A DNA stretch of 12,906 nt from an uncultured Collinsella sp. (GTDB lineage: Bacteria > Actinomycetota > Coriobacteriia > Coriobacteriales > Coriobacteriaceae), in the NCBI GenBank assembly GCA_900752215.1, contig CAADUO010000017.1:1-12906 (forward strand). The letters run 5' to 3'. Below, piece by piece: positions 5,932 through 12,906 of the stretch. Each line of letters opens with the position of its first letter. The stretch's first letter is position 1. Under the pieces are notes generated by a model that had not been told where the DNA came from, made no database searches, and saw only the letters and a list, made by a program, of their open reading frames with translations. Position numbers and translations under genes: made by a program.

Positions 5932-6663
5932 CTAGAACATGCCCAAGAAACCGTGCACAAACAGTGCGGCCAGAGCGGCACCGATAAACGGTGCGATGCC
6001 AGGAACGAGCAGGCCGTACTTCCAGTTGTTGTCAGCCTTGTTCTTGATCGGCAGCACCTGATAGGCCATGCGAGGACCAAGGTCACGAGCCTGGTTCATG
6101 GCGAAGCCGGTGATGCCGCCCATGCCCATGCCAACGGCCCAAACGATCAGACCGACACAGATGGCGAGCATCAAAACGTTCTCGCCGGCGCGGCTGGCGG
6201 CAGCAAGGATGGCGCTGATGAACACAAAGGTGCAGATAGCCTCGCAGAAGAAATTACGGGCATAGTTCGTACCCTCGGTGGTGGGGTTGGTCGAGAAGAT
6301 GTTGCGCTGAGCAATGGGATCGATGACACCATCGGAAGCCTTGAACTCATCGGCATACATCAACCATGCGATCACGGCACCCGCAAAGCCGCCGAGCATA
6401 TCGGCAATCATGAAGGGGATGCAGCTGCTCCACGGCACCAGACCGACGATGCACTGGGCAAGCACCATAGCCGGGTTCATGCACACGGCGCCACCAAAGA
6501 CAAACAGGCAGACCGAGATGCCAAAAGACCAAGTGGTGATGGCAAACATATGGCCGGAGCCCTGATACTTGGTACCCTTAAGCACGGTATCGCAGTGCAC
6601 GCCCACGCCAAAGATGATCATGAGGGCCGTTGCGCCGAATTCGCAGAGGAGTTTGGTAAGCAT
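5932..6663 (-). CDS. larD: LarD, lactic acid channel of the aquaglyceroporin (GlpF/MIP) family
   Basis: The 243-residue membrane protein has the six-helix layout of major intrinsic proteins and most likely lets lactic acid, perhaps also glycerol, diffuse through the cytoplasmic membrane. The first half-helix motif is CMNPAMVLA (N63-A65). The second is AMNQARDLGPR (N190-A192), so the usual proline is glutamine, while the Arg of the selectivity filter (R193) is kept. It opens with KLLCEFGATALMIIFGVGV, typical of the family. The ATG at 6663 has TAAGG close upstream. It follows larA by 49 nt on the same strand, which supports the LarD name over a plain GlpF; sequence alone would not separate the two. 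Its stop codon lies 21 nt from hairpin element copy 1. Confidence 0.9.
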   Translation of the reverse strand: MLTKLLCEFGATALMIIFGVGVHCDTVLKGTKYQGSGHMFAITTWSFGISVCLFVFGGAVCMNPAMVLAQCIVGLVPWSSCIPFMIADMLGGFAGAVIAWLMYADEFKASDGVIDPIAQRNIFSTNPTTEGTNYARNFFCEAICTFVFISAILAAASRAGENVLMLAICVGLIVWAVGMGMGGITGFAMNQARDLGPRMAYQVLPIKNKADNNWKYGLLVPGIAPFIGAALAALFVHGFLGMF

Positions 6664-6712
6664 AAAACCTTATCTTTCTTGTCGGTTATAAACGATTCGT
6701 TTAGGCCGCGTA

Positions 6713-7990
6713 CTAGTGCTGTGCGACGACAACGCCCAGGCCATCGGGAATGACGGCCACCTTGGCATCGGCACCCTTCATCTCAAAGGCGAGCTTGAGC
6801 GCCTCATCGAGGGTGTTGACCGGCGTCATGTGCATATCCTTGATCATCTGGTGATCGCACAGGTCGGTGACCATGATCACAGGGTGATGCGCCAGGATGC
6901 GGGCAAAGATCTGGCTCGTCCACTGGTCGGGCAGGGTCTCGTCCTTAGGACGGTCGATGCAGGCACGCTCAAACTCCGCCGGATCGTTGTCGGCGATGTT
7001 GTGATAGAAGCCCTCGCCACCGTGACCGTCGGCACAGCCGGCGACGTCGATGATCACGCCGCCCTCGGGAAGCGTAGCCTCGGCAGAGCACATGCCCTTC
7101 ACGGCCTGATAGATGTTCTGGTCGAGCGGGTAGCCGCCGTTGGTGGTAATGGCAATCTCGCACTCGACGGGCTCAACGCCGGCAAGGCTCTTCACGAACT
7201 CGCAGCCAGCCTCGTGCGCCTTGTGGATGTCGCCGGCAAAGGAGCCGATGACCTCGTGCTTGCCGTTGAGCACCACGTTGAGCACAAAGGCAAGGTGAGC
7301 CATCTCGGCAGCGGCAAACATGTCCTCGCTCACGTGGTTGTGGCACAGGTTGCCGGCACGCGAATGGGAATCGTTCACAAACTGACCGTTGTGGTTGTAC
7401 ATGATGGTCTTGTAGCTGGCGATGCCAGGCAGGACGGACTTGCGGCTACCAGAGAAACCGGCAAAGAAGTGCGGCTCAATAAAGCCCTCGGCAAGCAGCA
7501 GATCGCAATCGGCAGCAATCTTGTTGATGATGCACTCGCCGCCAGAAGGCAGGGTGCCGATCTTTTTCATCATGCTGTCATCGGTCGCGACGTGCATAAC
7601 GATTTCCTCGTTGGCAACGATCTCCTCGCCGTACTTGTTGACGAGTTCCTCATGCGTCGACGGACGATGCATACCCGTAGCAACCAAAATGCGCACGCGA
7701 GCCTCGGGCGCAGCGGAATGGATGTGATGCAGCAGAATAGGCATCGTCACACGCGAGGGAACGGGACGCGTATGGTCGGAGCTAATGATGACGATATCCT
7801 TCTTGCCAGCACAAAGCTCCTCGAGCGACGGCGAGCCATAAGGGTTGGCAAGCGACTCCTCTACCAGCTCTTCCTGCGATTTCGTGGTCTTAAACTCGTT
7901 TTGATGACCTTCCATCACACCCGCGAAGTTCTTATCCTCGAGCTCCAGATGCAACGTCTTGTGGTCAAACGGCAGTTCACATTCAAACAA
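6713..7990 (-). CDS. larA: Lactate racemase LarA (nickel-pincer enzyme)
   Basis: LarA interconverts L- and D-lactate in the cytosol with a nickel-pincer nucleotide bound to a lysine. The 425-residue length matches characterised LarA. Visible motifs are SSDHTRPVPSR (70-80), ATGMHRP (H108), EPHFFAGFSGSRKSVLPG (H174, K184) and YNHNGQF (H200). These residue numbers coincide with the cofactor-attaching lysine and the catalytic and nickel-ligand histidines described for Lactobacillus plantarum LarA. It starts with TTG at 7990, with an AAGGAAGAGGG ribosome site upstream; no in-frame ATG fits, as the family N-terminus (ELPFDHKTL) begins here. LarA homologues of other specificity exist, but the neighbouring larB, larC and larD strongly support lactate. 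It is followed by larD after 49 nt. Confidence 0.95.
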   Translation of the reverse strand: MFECELPFDHKTLHLELEDKNFAGVMEGHQNEFKTTKSQEELVEESLANPYGSPSLEELCAGKKDIVIISSDHTRPVPSRVTMPILLHHIHSAAPEARVRILVATGMHRPSTHEELVNKYGEEIVANEEIVMHVATDDSMMKKIGTLPSGGECIINKIAADCDLLLAEGFIEPHFFAGFSGSRKSVLPGIASYKTIMYNHNGQFVNDSHSRAGNLCHNHVSEDMFAAAEMAHLAFVLNVVLNGKHEVIGSFAGDIHKAHEAGCEFVKSLAGVEPVECEIAITTNGGYPLDQNIYQAVKGMCSAEATLPEGGVIIDVAGCADGHGGEGFYHNIADNDPAEFERACIDRPKDETLPDQWTSQIFARILAHHPVIMVTDLCDHQMIKDMHMTPVNTLDEALKLAFEMKGADAKVAVIPDGLGVVVAQH

Positions 7991-8308
7991 TGACGAGCGC
8001 CCTCTTCCTTTTCAACTGACACACTAGATAAACCGTTGGAAGGATACGCCGCTCACCGAAAAACACCACCGTCCACCGACCCATTAACACAACGTTCATA
8101 TTTGACCCACAACAAAACGGCCGCGACCCCAAACGGGACCGCGGCCGCTACAGTCGTAAGGCGAGAAGCACCACATGCATCTCAATCCCGATCGATAAGG
8201 CGCGCGGCGCGAAGCGCCAAACGCGCCGCCGGGACAGACCCCATCCAAAACGCGCGAAGCGCGCCATTAATTCCCCCAGCAGTAATCCACTGAAGACCGG
8301 ACATCGCA
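7991..8308 (-). other. Structured non-coding region upstream of larA
   Basis: No convincing gene lies here. From 8118 to 8308 the - strand is rich in hairpins: CGCGC-TTC-GCGCG near 8251-8263, followed by TTTT, then GGCGC-TTC-GCGCC at about 8207-8219 inside a larger GGCGCG/CGCGCC pairing, and finally a 13-bp terminator at 8118-8147. Two short overlapping frames exist on the - strand (8182-8319, 45 codons; 8148-8267, 39 codons), neither with recognisable homology. The 127 nt between terminator and larA must hold the larA promoter, but no consensus box pair is clear. It could be a small RNA, a leader or a decayed gene. Confidence 0.4.
8114..8147 (-). terminator. Intrinsic terminator upstream of larA
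   Basis: On the - strand CGGCCGCGGTCCC (8147-8135) pairs with GGGGTCGCGGCCG (8130-8118) around a GTTT loop, giving 13 bp followed by TTTT (8117-8114). Two of the pairs are G-U wobbles that exist only in - strand RNA; on the + strand they are A-C mismatches. This points to a transcript coming from the ppc side and shields larA from read-through. Confidence 0.85.
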
Positions 8309-8435
8309 GGGCCCGCCATTAGTTTACTTTTAGGCACACTCCGCAGGACGCAAGAAGCCCTCGCCGCACGAAGTGCGCAGCGAGGGCTTCTTGCATGTCC
8401 GAGGACGTGCCTAAAAGTAAACTAATGGCGGGCCC
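8309..8435. repeat. Long hairpin element, copy 2 (variable 29-bp arms, conserved core)
   Basis: Outer arms 8309-8337 (GGGCCCGCCATT...) and 8407-8435 are perfect complements over 29 bp and share no similarity with the arms of copy 1. The 69-nt core (8338-8406) repeats copy 1: TCCGCAGGAC and GTCCGAGGAC, the apical CGCAC-GAA-GTGCG and the CA bulge are identical. The inner stem is 15 bp (GCAAGAAGCCCTCGC) instead of 14, and every change is matched on the other side. CGCA again borders the left arm and GGACGACTA the right. It lies exactly 21 nt from the ppc stop codon, as copy 1 does from larD. The inner stem has few U residues, so termination would be weaker here. Confidence 0.9.
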
Positions 8436-8456
8436 GGACGACTACAGGGCTATCGA

Positions 8457-11270
8457 TTACCCCGTGTTCTGCAGTCCTGCCGAGACGCCGGTCACAGTCG
8501 AAAGAATCAGGCTCATGTACTCGGCCTTCTTCTCCTCGGCCATCTCGTCCTGGTTCATACGCACCTCGCGAAGGGCGCGGACCTGGGTGATGGACAGGGC
8601 GTCGACGTAGGGGTTACGCACGCGAACGGCGCAGCCGAGCACGCGACGACGCTGCAGCGGCCATTCATCACCGACGATGGCAAGGACCCACTTACGGGTG
8701 AGCTGCATCTCGGTAAAGACCTTCTTGGACAGATCATCGCGGTCGCCCAGATGCAGATACATCTTGGCGATGCGCTGATCGGTCTTAGCAATCGACATCT
8801 CGATGTTGTCGATAAAGGTGCGGAAGAACGGCCACTCCTGGTAGGCAGCCTTGAGCTGGTCAAGATCGCCAAGCTGCTCGCAGGCGGTGCCCAGACCGTA
8901 CCAAGCGGCCAGGTTAATGCGCGCCTGGCTCCAGCTGAAGATCCACGGGATGGTACGCAGGTCATCGAGCGACTTGGCGCCCAGACCGCGCTTGGCGGGA
9001 CGCGAGCCGATCGGCAGCAGACCGACCTCGGTCAGCGGCGTCACGGTCGAGAACCACGGTGTAAAGTCCTCGGTGTTCAGCAGGTCCAGATAGCGTTCGT
9101 GGCTTGCAGTGTTGAGCTTCTCGGCCATATCCCAGAACTTCTGCGTGGTCTCGGTGTTGGTCTTCTCGACACTCGGGGCCGACTGCAAAAGCGTTGCGGC
9201 GGCAACGGACTCAACATGGCGCTGAGCCAGCGTGCGGTTGCCGTAACGGGCAAAGATGACTTCGCCCTGCTCGGTAAGCTTAAAGAAGCAGTTGACCGAA
9301 CCCTTGGGCTGCGCCAGCACGGCCTTGTTGGCCGGGCCGCCGCCACGGCCCACGGCACCGCCGCGACCGTGCATGAGCACCAGGTCGATATCGTTCTTCT
9401 CTGCCCACTTGGCGATGCGCTCCTGCGCGGAGTGCAGCGCGAGCATGGCCGTGGTAGGACCGGCATCCTTGGAAGAGTCGGAATAGCCCAGCATGACCTC
9501 CATGCGGCGGTTGGTCTGGGCAAGGCGCTTTTGCACCACGGGCAGCGTAAGCATCTGATCGAGCACGTCGACGCAGCCCTCGAGGTCCTCGAGCTGCTCG
9601 AACAACGGGATCACGTCGAGCTCGGGGACATCCTCCTCGTGTGCAAAGGACAGGTGCGCCAGCTCAAAGACGTCGGCCACATGCTGAGCGCTCTTGGTAA
9701 ACGAGATGATGTAGCGGTGCGCCATCTTCTTGCCGTAGCGCTTTTGGATGGAGCCGATAGCGCGGAAGGTATCGATGACCTCGCGCGTCATGGGCTGCAG
9801 GTCGCCATGGATACCGTTCTCGTGGATATCCTTAAGGGCGCGGGCATGCACCACGGAGTGCTGACGGAACTCCATCTCGACCATATGGAAGCCGAAGGAC
9901 TCGACCTGCCAGATGATGGTTTGGACCGGGCCGTAGGCAGCACGGACGGCACCGCAGGCGGCCAGCGAACGCTGGACGACGCGCAGGTCATCCAGGAACT
10001 CGTCGGCGCTGTGGTACATGGTGTCGGTGATACGACGGACGGTGGCGTTCAGGCGGTCGGCCATGACGAGCATGACGGCGCGATGCGGCTCGTGCTCGGA
10101 GATCAGCTCGGCGCGGGCCGTGTAACGAGGGCTCATCTCGACCTGATGGTTCCACAGGTTAATGAGCTCGGCCGACGGCTTGCTGTAGGTAGCCTCGAGC
10201 GTGAGGTTGCGGCCGATGTGGCGGCACTTGTCCTCGAGCTTGAGCACCATGTGCGTAAAGTACTTGGCGGCGACCTCACGGCTCACCTTGGCGGTGACGT
10301 TGGGGTTACCGTCGCGGTCGGAACCGATCCAGCTGCCGGGATGGAAGAACGCCGGGCACAGCGGCGGCACAGTACCGGCCTTGTCGCCCAGCACCCAATC
10401 GTCAAAACGACGATAGATAACGGGGATAACGTCGAACAGCGTGTTATCGAAGATGTCGATGATGGTATCGGCTTCCTCGACCGGCGTGGGCTTCTTGAGC
10501 GCGATGGGACTCGTACGCACCAGGGCGTCGATCTCCTGCAGCATATGGCGCTCGTTCTCCACCAGGTCGGAGCCGCCCAGACGCGGACGCTCCTCCAGCA
10601 GGTTGGAGATACGGCGGATCTTGCCCTCGACGGCCTTACGACGGGCCTCGGTGGGATGTGCGGTAAAGACAGGGTGGAACTCGAGCTTGTCGAGCAGCTC
10701 GTTGGCACCCTCGACACCCAGCTCATTCACCAGCTGGTGATAGGCAACGGTAAGCTCGTTGGCAGGATCGACCTCGGTATCGGTCGACGCACCGGCCTCG
10801 CGCTCGCGCAGCTGCGCCACACGGTAGTTCTCCTCCGACAGGTTTGCCAGATGGAAAAAGCTCGTAAAGGCGCGAACGATGACCTGCTGCTTATCGAGCG
10901 GCAGGCTGTCGATCAAATCGACGACCTCACGAAATGCCACGGCAGTGGGCTCGTCGGCGGTGGGCACGCCCTGCTCGTCGACGGCTTCGTCGGCAGCGCA
11001 GGTACCGGGGTTGCCGGCATTGACCACAATCTCGGCTGTCAAAATCTTGTCGAACAGGTCCGCGATCTCGGGATCATACTCGCTAAGCACACGGCGCTCC
11101 AGGCGCAAGAACAGCGCCAGATTGTCGCGCAGCTCCTCGGGGATCTCGATCTCGGCGAGACGCTCCCTGGACTCGGCATTCGAGCCGATTCGGTTAACGA
11201 GGCGGTTGACCACGGCAGCGACGCGCGCCGCGGCTTCGGGTACAGACTGGTTGCTTAGGTTCTCAGCCAC
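8457..11270 (-). CDS. ppc: Phosphoenolpyruvate carboxylase
   Basis: PEPC adds bicarbonate to phosphoenolpyruvate to make oxaloacetate, refilling C4 acids in the cytosol. All family signatures are present (numbered from the ATG at 11282): VFTAHPTEARR with catalytic H209, GSWIGSDRDGNPNVT (316-330), MLGYSDSSKDAG (597-608), the mobile loop HGRGGAVGRGGGP (638-650), GSRPAKRG (759-766) and the C-terminal QNTG. The ATG at 11282 abuts its AAGGAGG, too close for normal initiation; the GTG at 11270 has GGGAGG four nt upstream, so I prefer GTG and 937 residues. An acidic, Ala-rich insert at about 89-116 makes it slightly long. It has its own promoter and ends 21 nt before hairpin element copy 2. Confidence 0.96.
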   Translation of the reverse strand: MAENLSNQSVPEAAARVAAVVNRLVNRIGSNAESRERLAEIEIPEELRDNLALFLRLERRVLSEYDPEIADLFDKILTAEIVVNAGNPGTCAADEAVDEQGVPTADEPTAVAFREVVDLIDSLPLDKQQVIVRAFTSFFHLANLSEENYRVAQLREREAGASTDTEVDPANELTVAYHQLVNELGVEGANELLDKLEFHPVFTAHPTEARRKAVEGKIRRISNLLEERPRLGGSDLVENERHMLQEIDALVRTSPIALKKPTPVEEADTIIDIFDNTLFDVIPVIYRRFDDWVLGDKAGTVPPLCPAFFHPGSWIGSDRDGNPNVTAKVSREVAAKYFTHMVLKLEDKCRHIGRNLTLEATYSKPSAELINLWNHQVEMSPRYTARAELISEHEPHRAVMLVMADRLNATVRRITDTMYHSADEFLDDLRVVQRSLAACGAVRAAYGPVQTIIWQVESFGFHMVEMEFRQHSVVHARALKDIHENGIHGDLQPMTREVIDTFRAIGSIQKRYGKKMAHRYIISFTKSAQHVADVFELAHLSFAHEEDVPELDVIPLFEQLEDLEGCVDVLDQMLTLPVVQKRLAQTNRRMEVMLGYSDSSKDAGPTTAMLALHSAQERIAKWAEKNDIDLVLMHGRGGAVGRGGGPANKAVLAQPKGSVNCFFKLTEQGEVIFARYGNRTLAQRHVESVAAATLLQSAPSVEKTNTETTQKFWDMAEKLNTASHERYLDLLNTEDFTPWFSTVTPLTEVGLLPIGSRPAKRGLGAKSLDDLRTIPWIFSWSQARINLAAWYGLGTACEQLGDLDQLKAAYQEWPFFRTFIDNIEMSIAKTDQRIAKMYLHLGDRDDLSKKVFTEMQLTRKWVLAIVGDEWPLQRRRVLGCAVRVRNPYVDALSITQVRALREVRMNQDEMAEEKKAEYMSLILSTVTGVSAGLQNTG

Positions 11271-11314
11271 GTTTCCTCCCATTCCTCCTTCTATGCACGT
11301 AACATGCGGTATTC

Positions 11315-11320
11315 ATTATA
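11315..11320 (-). promoter_or_regulatory. ppc: -10 box of the ppc promoter
   Basis: A consensus TATAAT on the - strand predicts a start near 11308 and a leader of under 40 nt. The -35 region at 17-18 nt spacing (11338-11344) is poor and lies inside the left half-site of the palindrome at 11332-11373, which suggests that a bound protein controls this promoter. Confidence 0.7.
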
Positions 11321-11331
11321 GGCGCTTGAGA

Positions 11332-11373
11332 AATACTTTCGACACTGATTGCGCTTTACCACACAAAAGTATT
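11332..11373. promoter_or_regulatory. Symmetrical palindrome over the ppc promoter
   Basis: AATACTTT (11332-11339), 11 nt, GCGC (11351-11354), 11 nt, AAAGTATT (11366-11373): the half-sites are perfect complements and exactly equidistant from the central GCGC. A third match sits upstream at 11408-11416 (GTATTTCTC), a perfect inverse of GAGAAATAC at 11328-11336. The left half-site covers the -35 position. An operator for an unknown regulator is the likely reading. Confidence 0.55.
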
Positions 11374-11430
11374 TTCTGCATTGCAAAGGTTTTTGCCCTA
11401 AATGGTCGTATTTCTCGGTGGGCGGCATAC

Positions 11431-11470
11431 GTAAACGGGGGCATTCCGCATAAAAGCGAAACACCCCCGT
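11431..11470 (-). terminator. Intrinsic terminator of hisS
   Basis: On the - strand ACGGGGG (11470-11464) pairs with CCCCCGT (11441-11435), followed by TTTAC. An inner stem TTTCGC/GCGGAA extends it, with one G-U wobble that forms only on the - strand. It lies 57 nt after the hisS stop codon and separates hisS from ppc. The T run is short. Confidence 0.75.
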
Positions 11471-11527
11471 AACAATCGCTCTCCATGAGCAGGGCACGTT
11501 AGCAGGCCCGAAGCTCAAAAAGATGCG

Positions 11528-12841
11528 CTACAGGCGCTCGCGAACCGCCTCGACGACGTTGTCCAGATCGGCGAGCACCTCGTCATGGCTCTGCATGTCG
11601 CGCACTTTGACCTTGCCGGCGGCAAGCTCGTCGCCACCCAGGACCAAGATGAGCTTGGCGCCTACCTTATCGGCTTGCTTAAACTGGGCCTTGAGCGAAC
11701 GACCCTGATAGTCGGCCTCGGTCACGATACCTGCGGCGCGAAGCTCCTGCGTAATGGTAAAGACGTTCTGACGCAGCTCCTTGCCGGCATTGGCGACGTA
11801 GACGCACGGGACCTCCTCGGCACCCAGGTCGCTGCCAAAGGCCTGCAGGGCCAGCAGGGCGCGCTCAAAACCGACAGCAAAGCCGACGCCCGCCGTGGGC
11901 TTGCCACCCTCGAGCTCGACCAGGCCATCGTAGCGGCCGCCGCCGCCGATGGAGCCGACGCCGGCGCCAGGGGCCTCGACCTCAAAGACAGTACGGGTGT
12001 AGTAGTCCAGGCCGCGCACCAAGGTGGGATCCTCGACATACTCGATACCGGCGGCATCCAGATAGCGCTTGACCTGCTCGTAGTGCTCGCGGCACTCATC
12101 GCACAGGTTGTCACCCATCAGCGGAGCCTCGGCCATGATCTCGCGGCAGTGGTCGTTCTTGCAGTCAAAGGCACGCAGCGGGTTGAGCTCGGCGCGCTCG
12201 CGGCACTCATCGCACATCTCGTCTGCGTGATCGAGGATAAACTGCTTGACTTGCTCGCGGTAAGCCGGACGGCACTGAGCGTCGCCCATCGAGTTAATGA
12301 GCAGACGAAGCTTGGAAAGATCGAAGCCCAGGCGCTTGTAAAACTCCATGAGCATGATGATGCACTCGGCGTCTGCCGCCGGATCGGGAGCGCCGAGCCA
12401 CTCGATGCCCACCTGGTGGAACTGGCGCAGGCGGCCCTTCTGGGGACGCTCGCCGCGGAACATGGCCTCGGCGTAGTACGCCTTAAACGGCGTGGAGCCC
12501 TGGGGCACCAGATTGTTCTCGACGACAGCGCGCACCACGCCGGCCGTGCCCTCGGGGCGAAGCGCCAGGCGCTGCTTGGGCTTGAGTTTGGTGTCGGTGC
12601 CCTCGGTAAAGACGCGCTCCAGGTTGGCACCGCTGAACACGCGGAACATTTCCTTGCGCACGACGTCGGTCGACTGGCCGATACCGTGGACAAACACGTC
12701 CACCTGCTCGATCGCGGGCGTCTCGATGGGTTTAAAACCAAACGGCTCGAACACGCCGGCCGCAATCTGCTGCATCTTTTGCCAGGCGCGCATCTCGGCG
12801 CCGATAAGGTCGCGGGTTCCCTCCGCCTTCTGTGCCTGCAT
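11528..12841 (-). CDS. hisS: Histidyl-tRNA synthetase
   Basis: The enzyme charges tRNA-His in the cytosol. The 437-residue protein shows the class II HisRS motifs: motif 2 AMFRGERPQKGRLRQFHQVG, the HisRS-specific LVRGLDYYTRTVFE and GGGGRYDGL, and motif 3 GVGFAVGFERALLAL, followed by a C-terminal anticodon-binding domain (VYVANAG to the end). A cysteine-rich stretch in the insertion domain (CDEC, DCKNDHC, CDECREH) could bind zinc; similar patterns occur in Gram-positive HisRS. The ATG at 12841 has AAAGG nine nt upstream; the TTG at 12847 would be too close to it, so ATG is preferred. It is transcribed from its own -10 box and ends at its own terminator before ppc. Confidence 0.96.
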   Translation of the reverse strand: MQAQKAEGTRDLIGAEMRAWQKMQQIAAGVFEPFGFKPIETPAIEQVDVFVHGIGQSTDVVRKEMFRVFSGANLERVFTEGTDTKLKPKQRLALRPEGTAGVVRAVVENNLVPQGSTPFKAYYAEAMFRGERPQKGRLRQFHQVGIEWLGAPDPAADAECIIMLMEFYKRLGFDLSKLRLLINSMGDAQCRPAYREQVKQFILDHADEMCDECRERAELNPLRAFDCKNDHCREIMAEAPLMGDNLCDECREHYEQVKRYLDAAGIEYVEDPTLVRGLDYYTRTVFEVEAPGAGVGSIGGGGRYDGLVELEGGKPTAGVGFAVGFERALLALQAFGSDLGAEEVPCVYVANAGKELRQNVFTITQELRAAGIVTEADYQGRSLKAQFKQADKVGAKLILVLGGDELAAGKVKVRDMQSHDEVLADLDNVVEAVRERL

Positions 12842-12883
12842 GGGCAAACACCTTTCTTTTGTATCGCGTCATAGGTAACGGTC

Positions 12884-12889
12884 ATTATA
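12884..12889 (-). promoter_or_regulatory. hisS: -10 box of the hisS promoter
   Basis: A consensus TATAAT on the - strand lies 42 nt upstream of the hisS ATG. With the usual 17-nt spacer the -35 box would fall at 12907-12912, just outside the window, so only half the promoter can be judged. The predicted leader of about 36 nt is too short for a T-box riboswitch. Confidence 0.65.
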
Positions 12890-12906
12890 CGGCACAAACA
12901 CAAACA

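Noticed and set aside
6716..7993. + strand open frame covering all of larA
   Set aside because: The - strand frame carries all LarA catalytic residues in the right places; the antisense protein has no recognisable motif.
8036..8293. 85-codon + strand frame upstream of larA
   Set aside because: It runs against the terminator and hairpin signals on the - strand and has biased composition without motif.
8751..11258. Long + strand open frame of 835 codons
   Set aside because: It is antisense to ppc, with no recognisable domain; a codon-bias shadow.
12842..12906. T-box riboswitch upstream of hisS
   Set aside because: The -10 box leaves a leader of only about 36 nt, too short for a T-box.

Overview
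The window looks like chromosome of a high-GC actinobacterium of the class Coriobacteriia, most plausibly Collinsella or a close relative. This rests on the roughly 60% GC, the protein flavour and the gene mix of a fermentative gut anaerobe; it is inference, since no rRNA or other marker is present. All nine clear genes are intact. No tRNA, rRNA, CRISPR array, transposase or phage gene was found.

Left part (1-3260): a dense cluster of small hairpins and a strong terminator fill the left edge. Then come a short HPr-like phosphocarrier (-) and aspS (-), separated by the aspS terminator. Divergent from aspS is serB (+).

Centre (3261-8308): a nickel-pincer lactate racemase locus in two convergent arms. 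On the + strand larB, larC and a TetR-type regulator are tightly packed (10-nt and 2-nt gaps) behind a perfect 10-bp inverted repeat that is probably an operator. On the - strand larA (racemase) is followed by larD (lactate/glycerol-type channel). LarB and LarC build and metallate the pincer cofactor that LarA uses, and LarD moves lactic acid across the membrane. larE (sulfur transfer) is not here. LarC contains only its N-terminal domain, so the LarC2 domain must come from elsewhere or be missing.

Right part (8309-12906): ppc (PEP carboxylase, -) and hisS (histidyl-tRNA synthetase, -), each with its own recognisable -10 box; hisS has a terminator before ppc. The ppc promoter carries an unusually symmetrical palindrome.

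The most unusual signal is non-coding. Two 125-127-nt hairpin elements, 3' of larD (5786-5910) and 3' of ppc (8309-8435), share a conserved core and boundary sequences. Their outer arms are entirely different in sequence, yet in each copy they are perfectly self-complementary over exactly 29 bp. In both copies the element starts exactly 21 nt after the stop codon of the - strand gene. This pattern (fixed arm length, variable arm sequence, covarying inner stem) fits no repeat class I can name and is the best candidate here for something undescribed.
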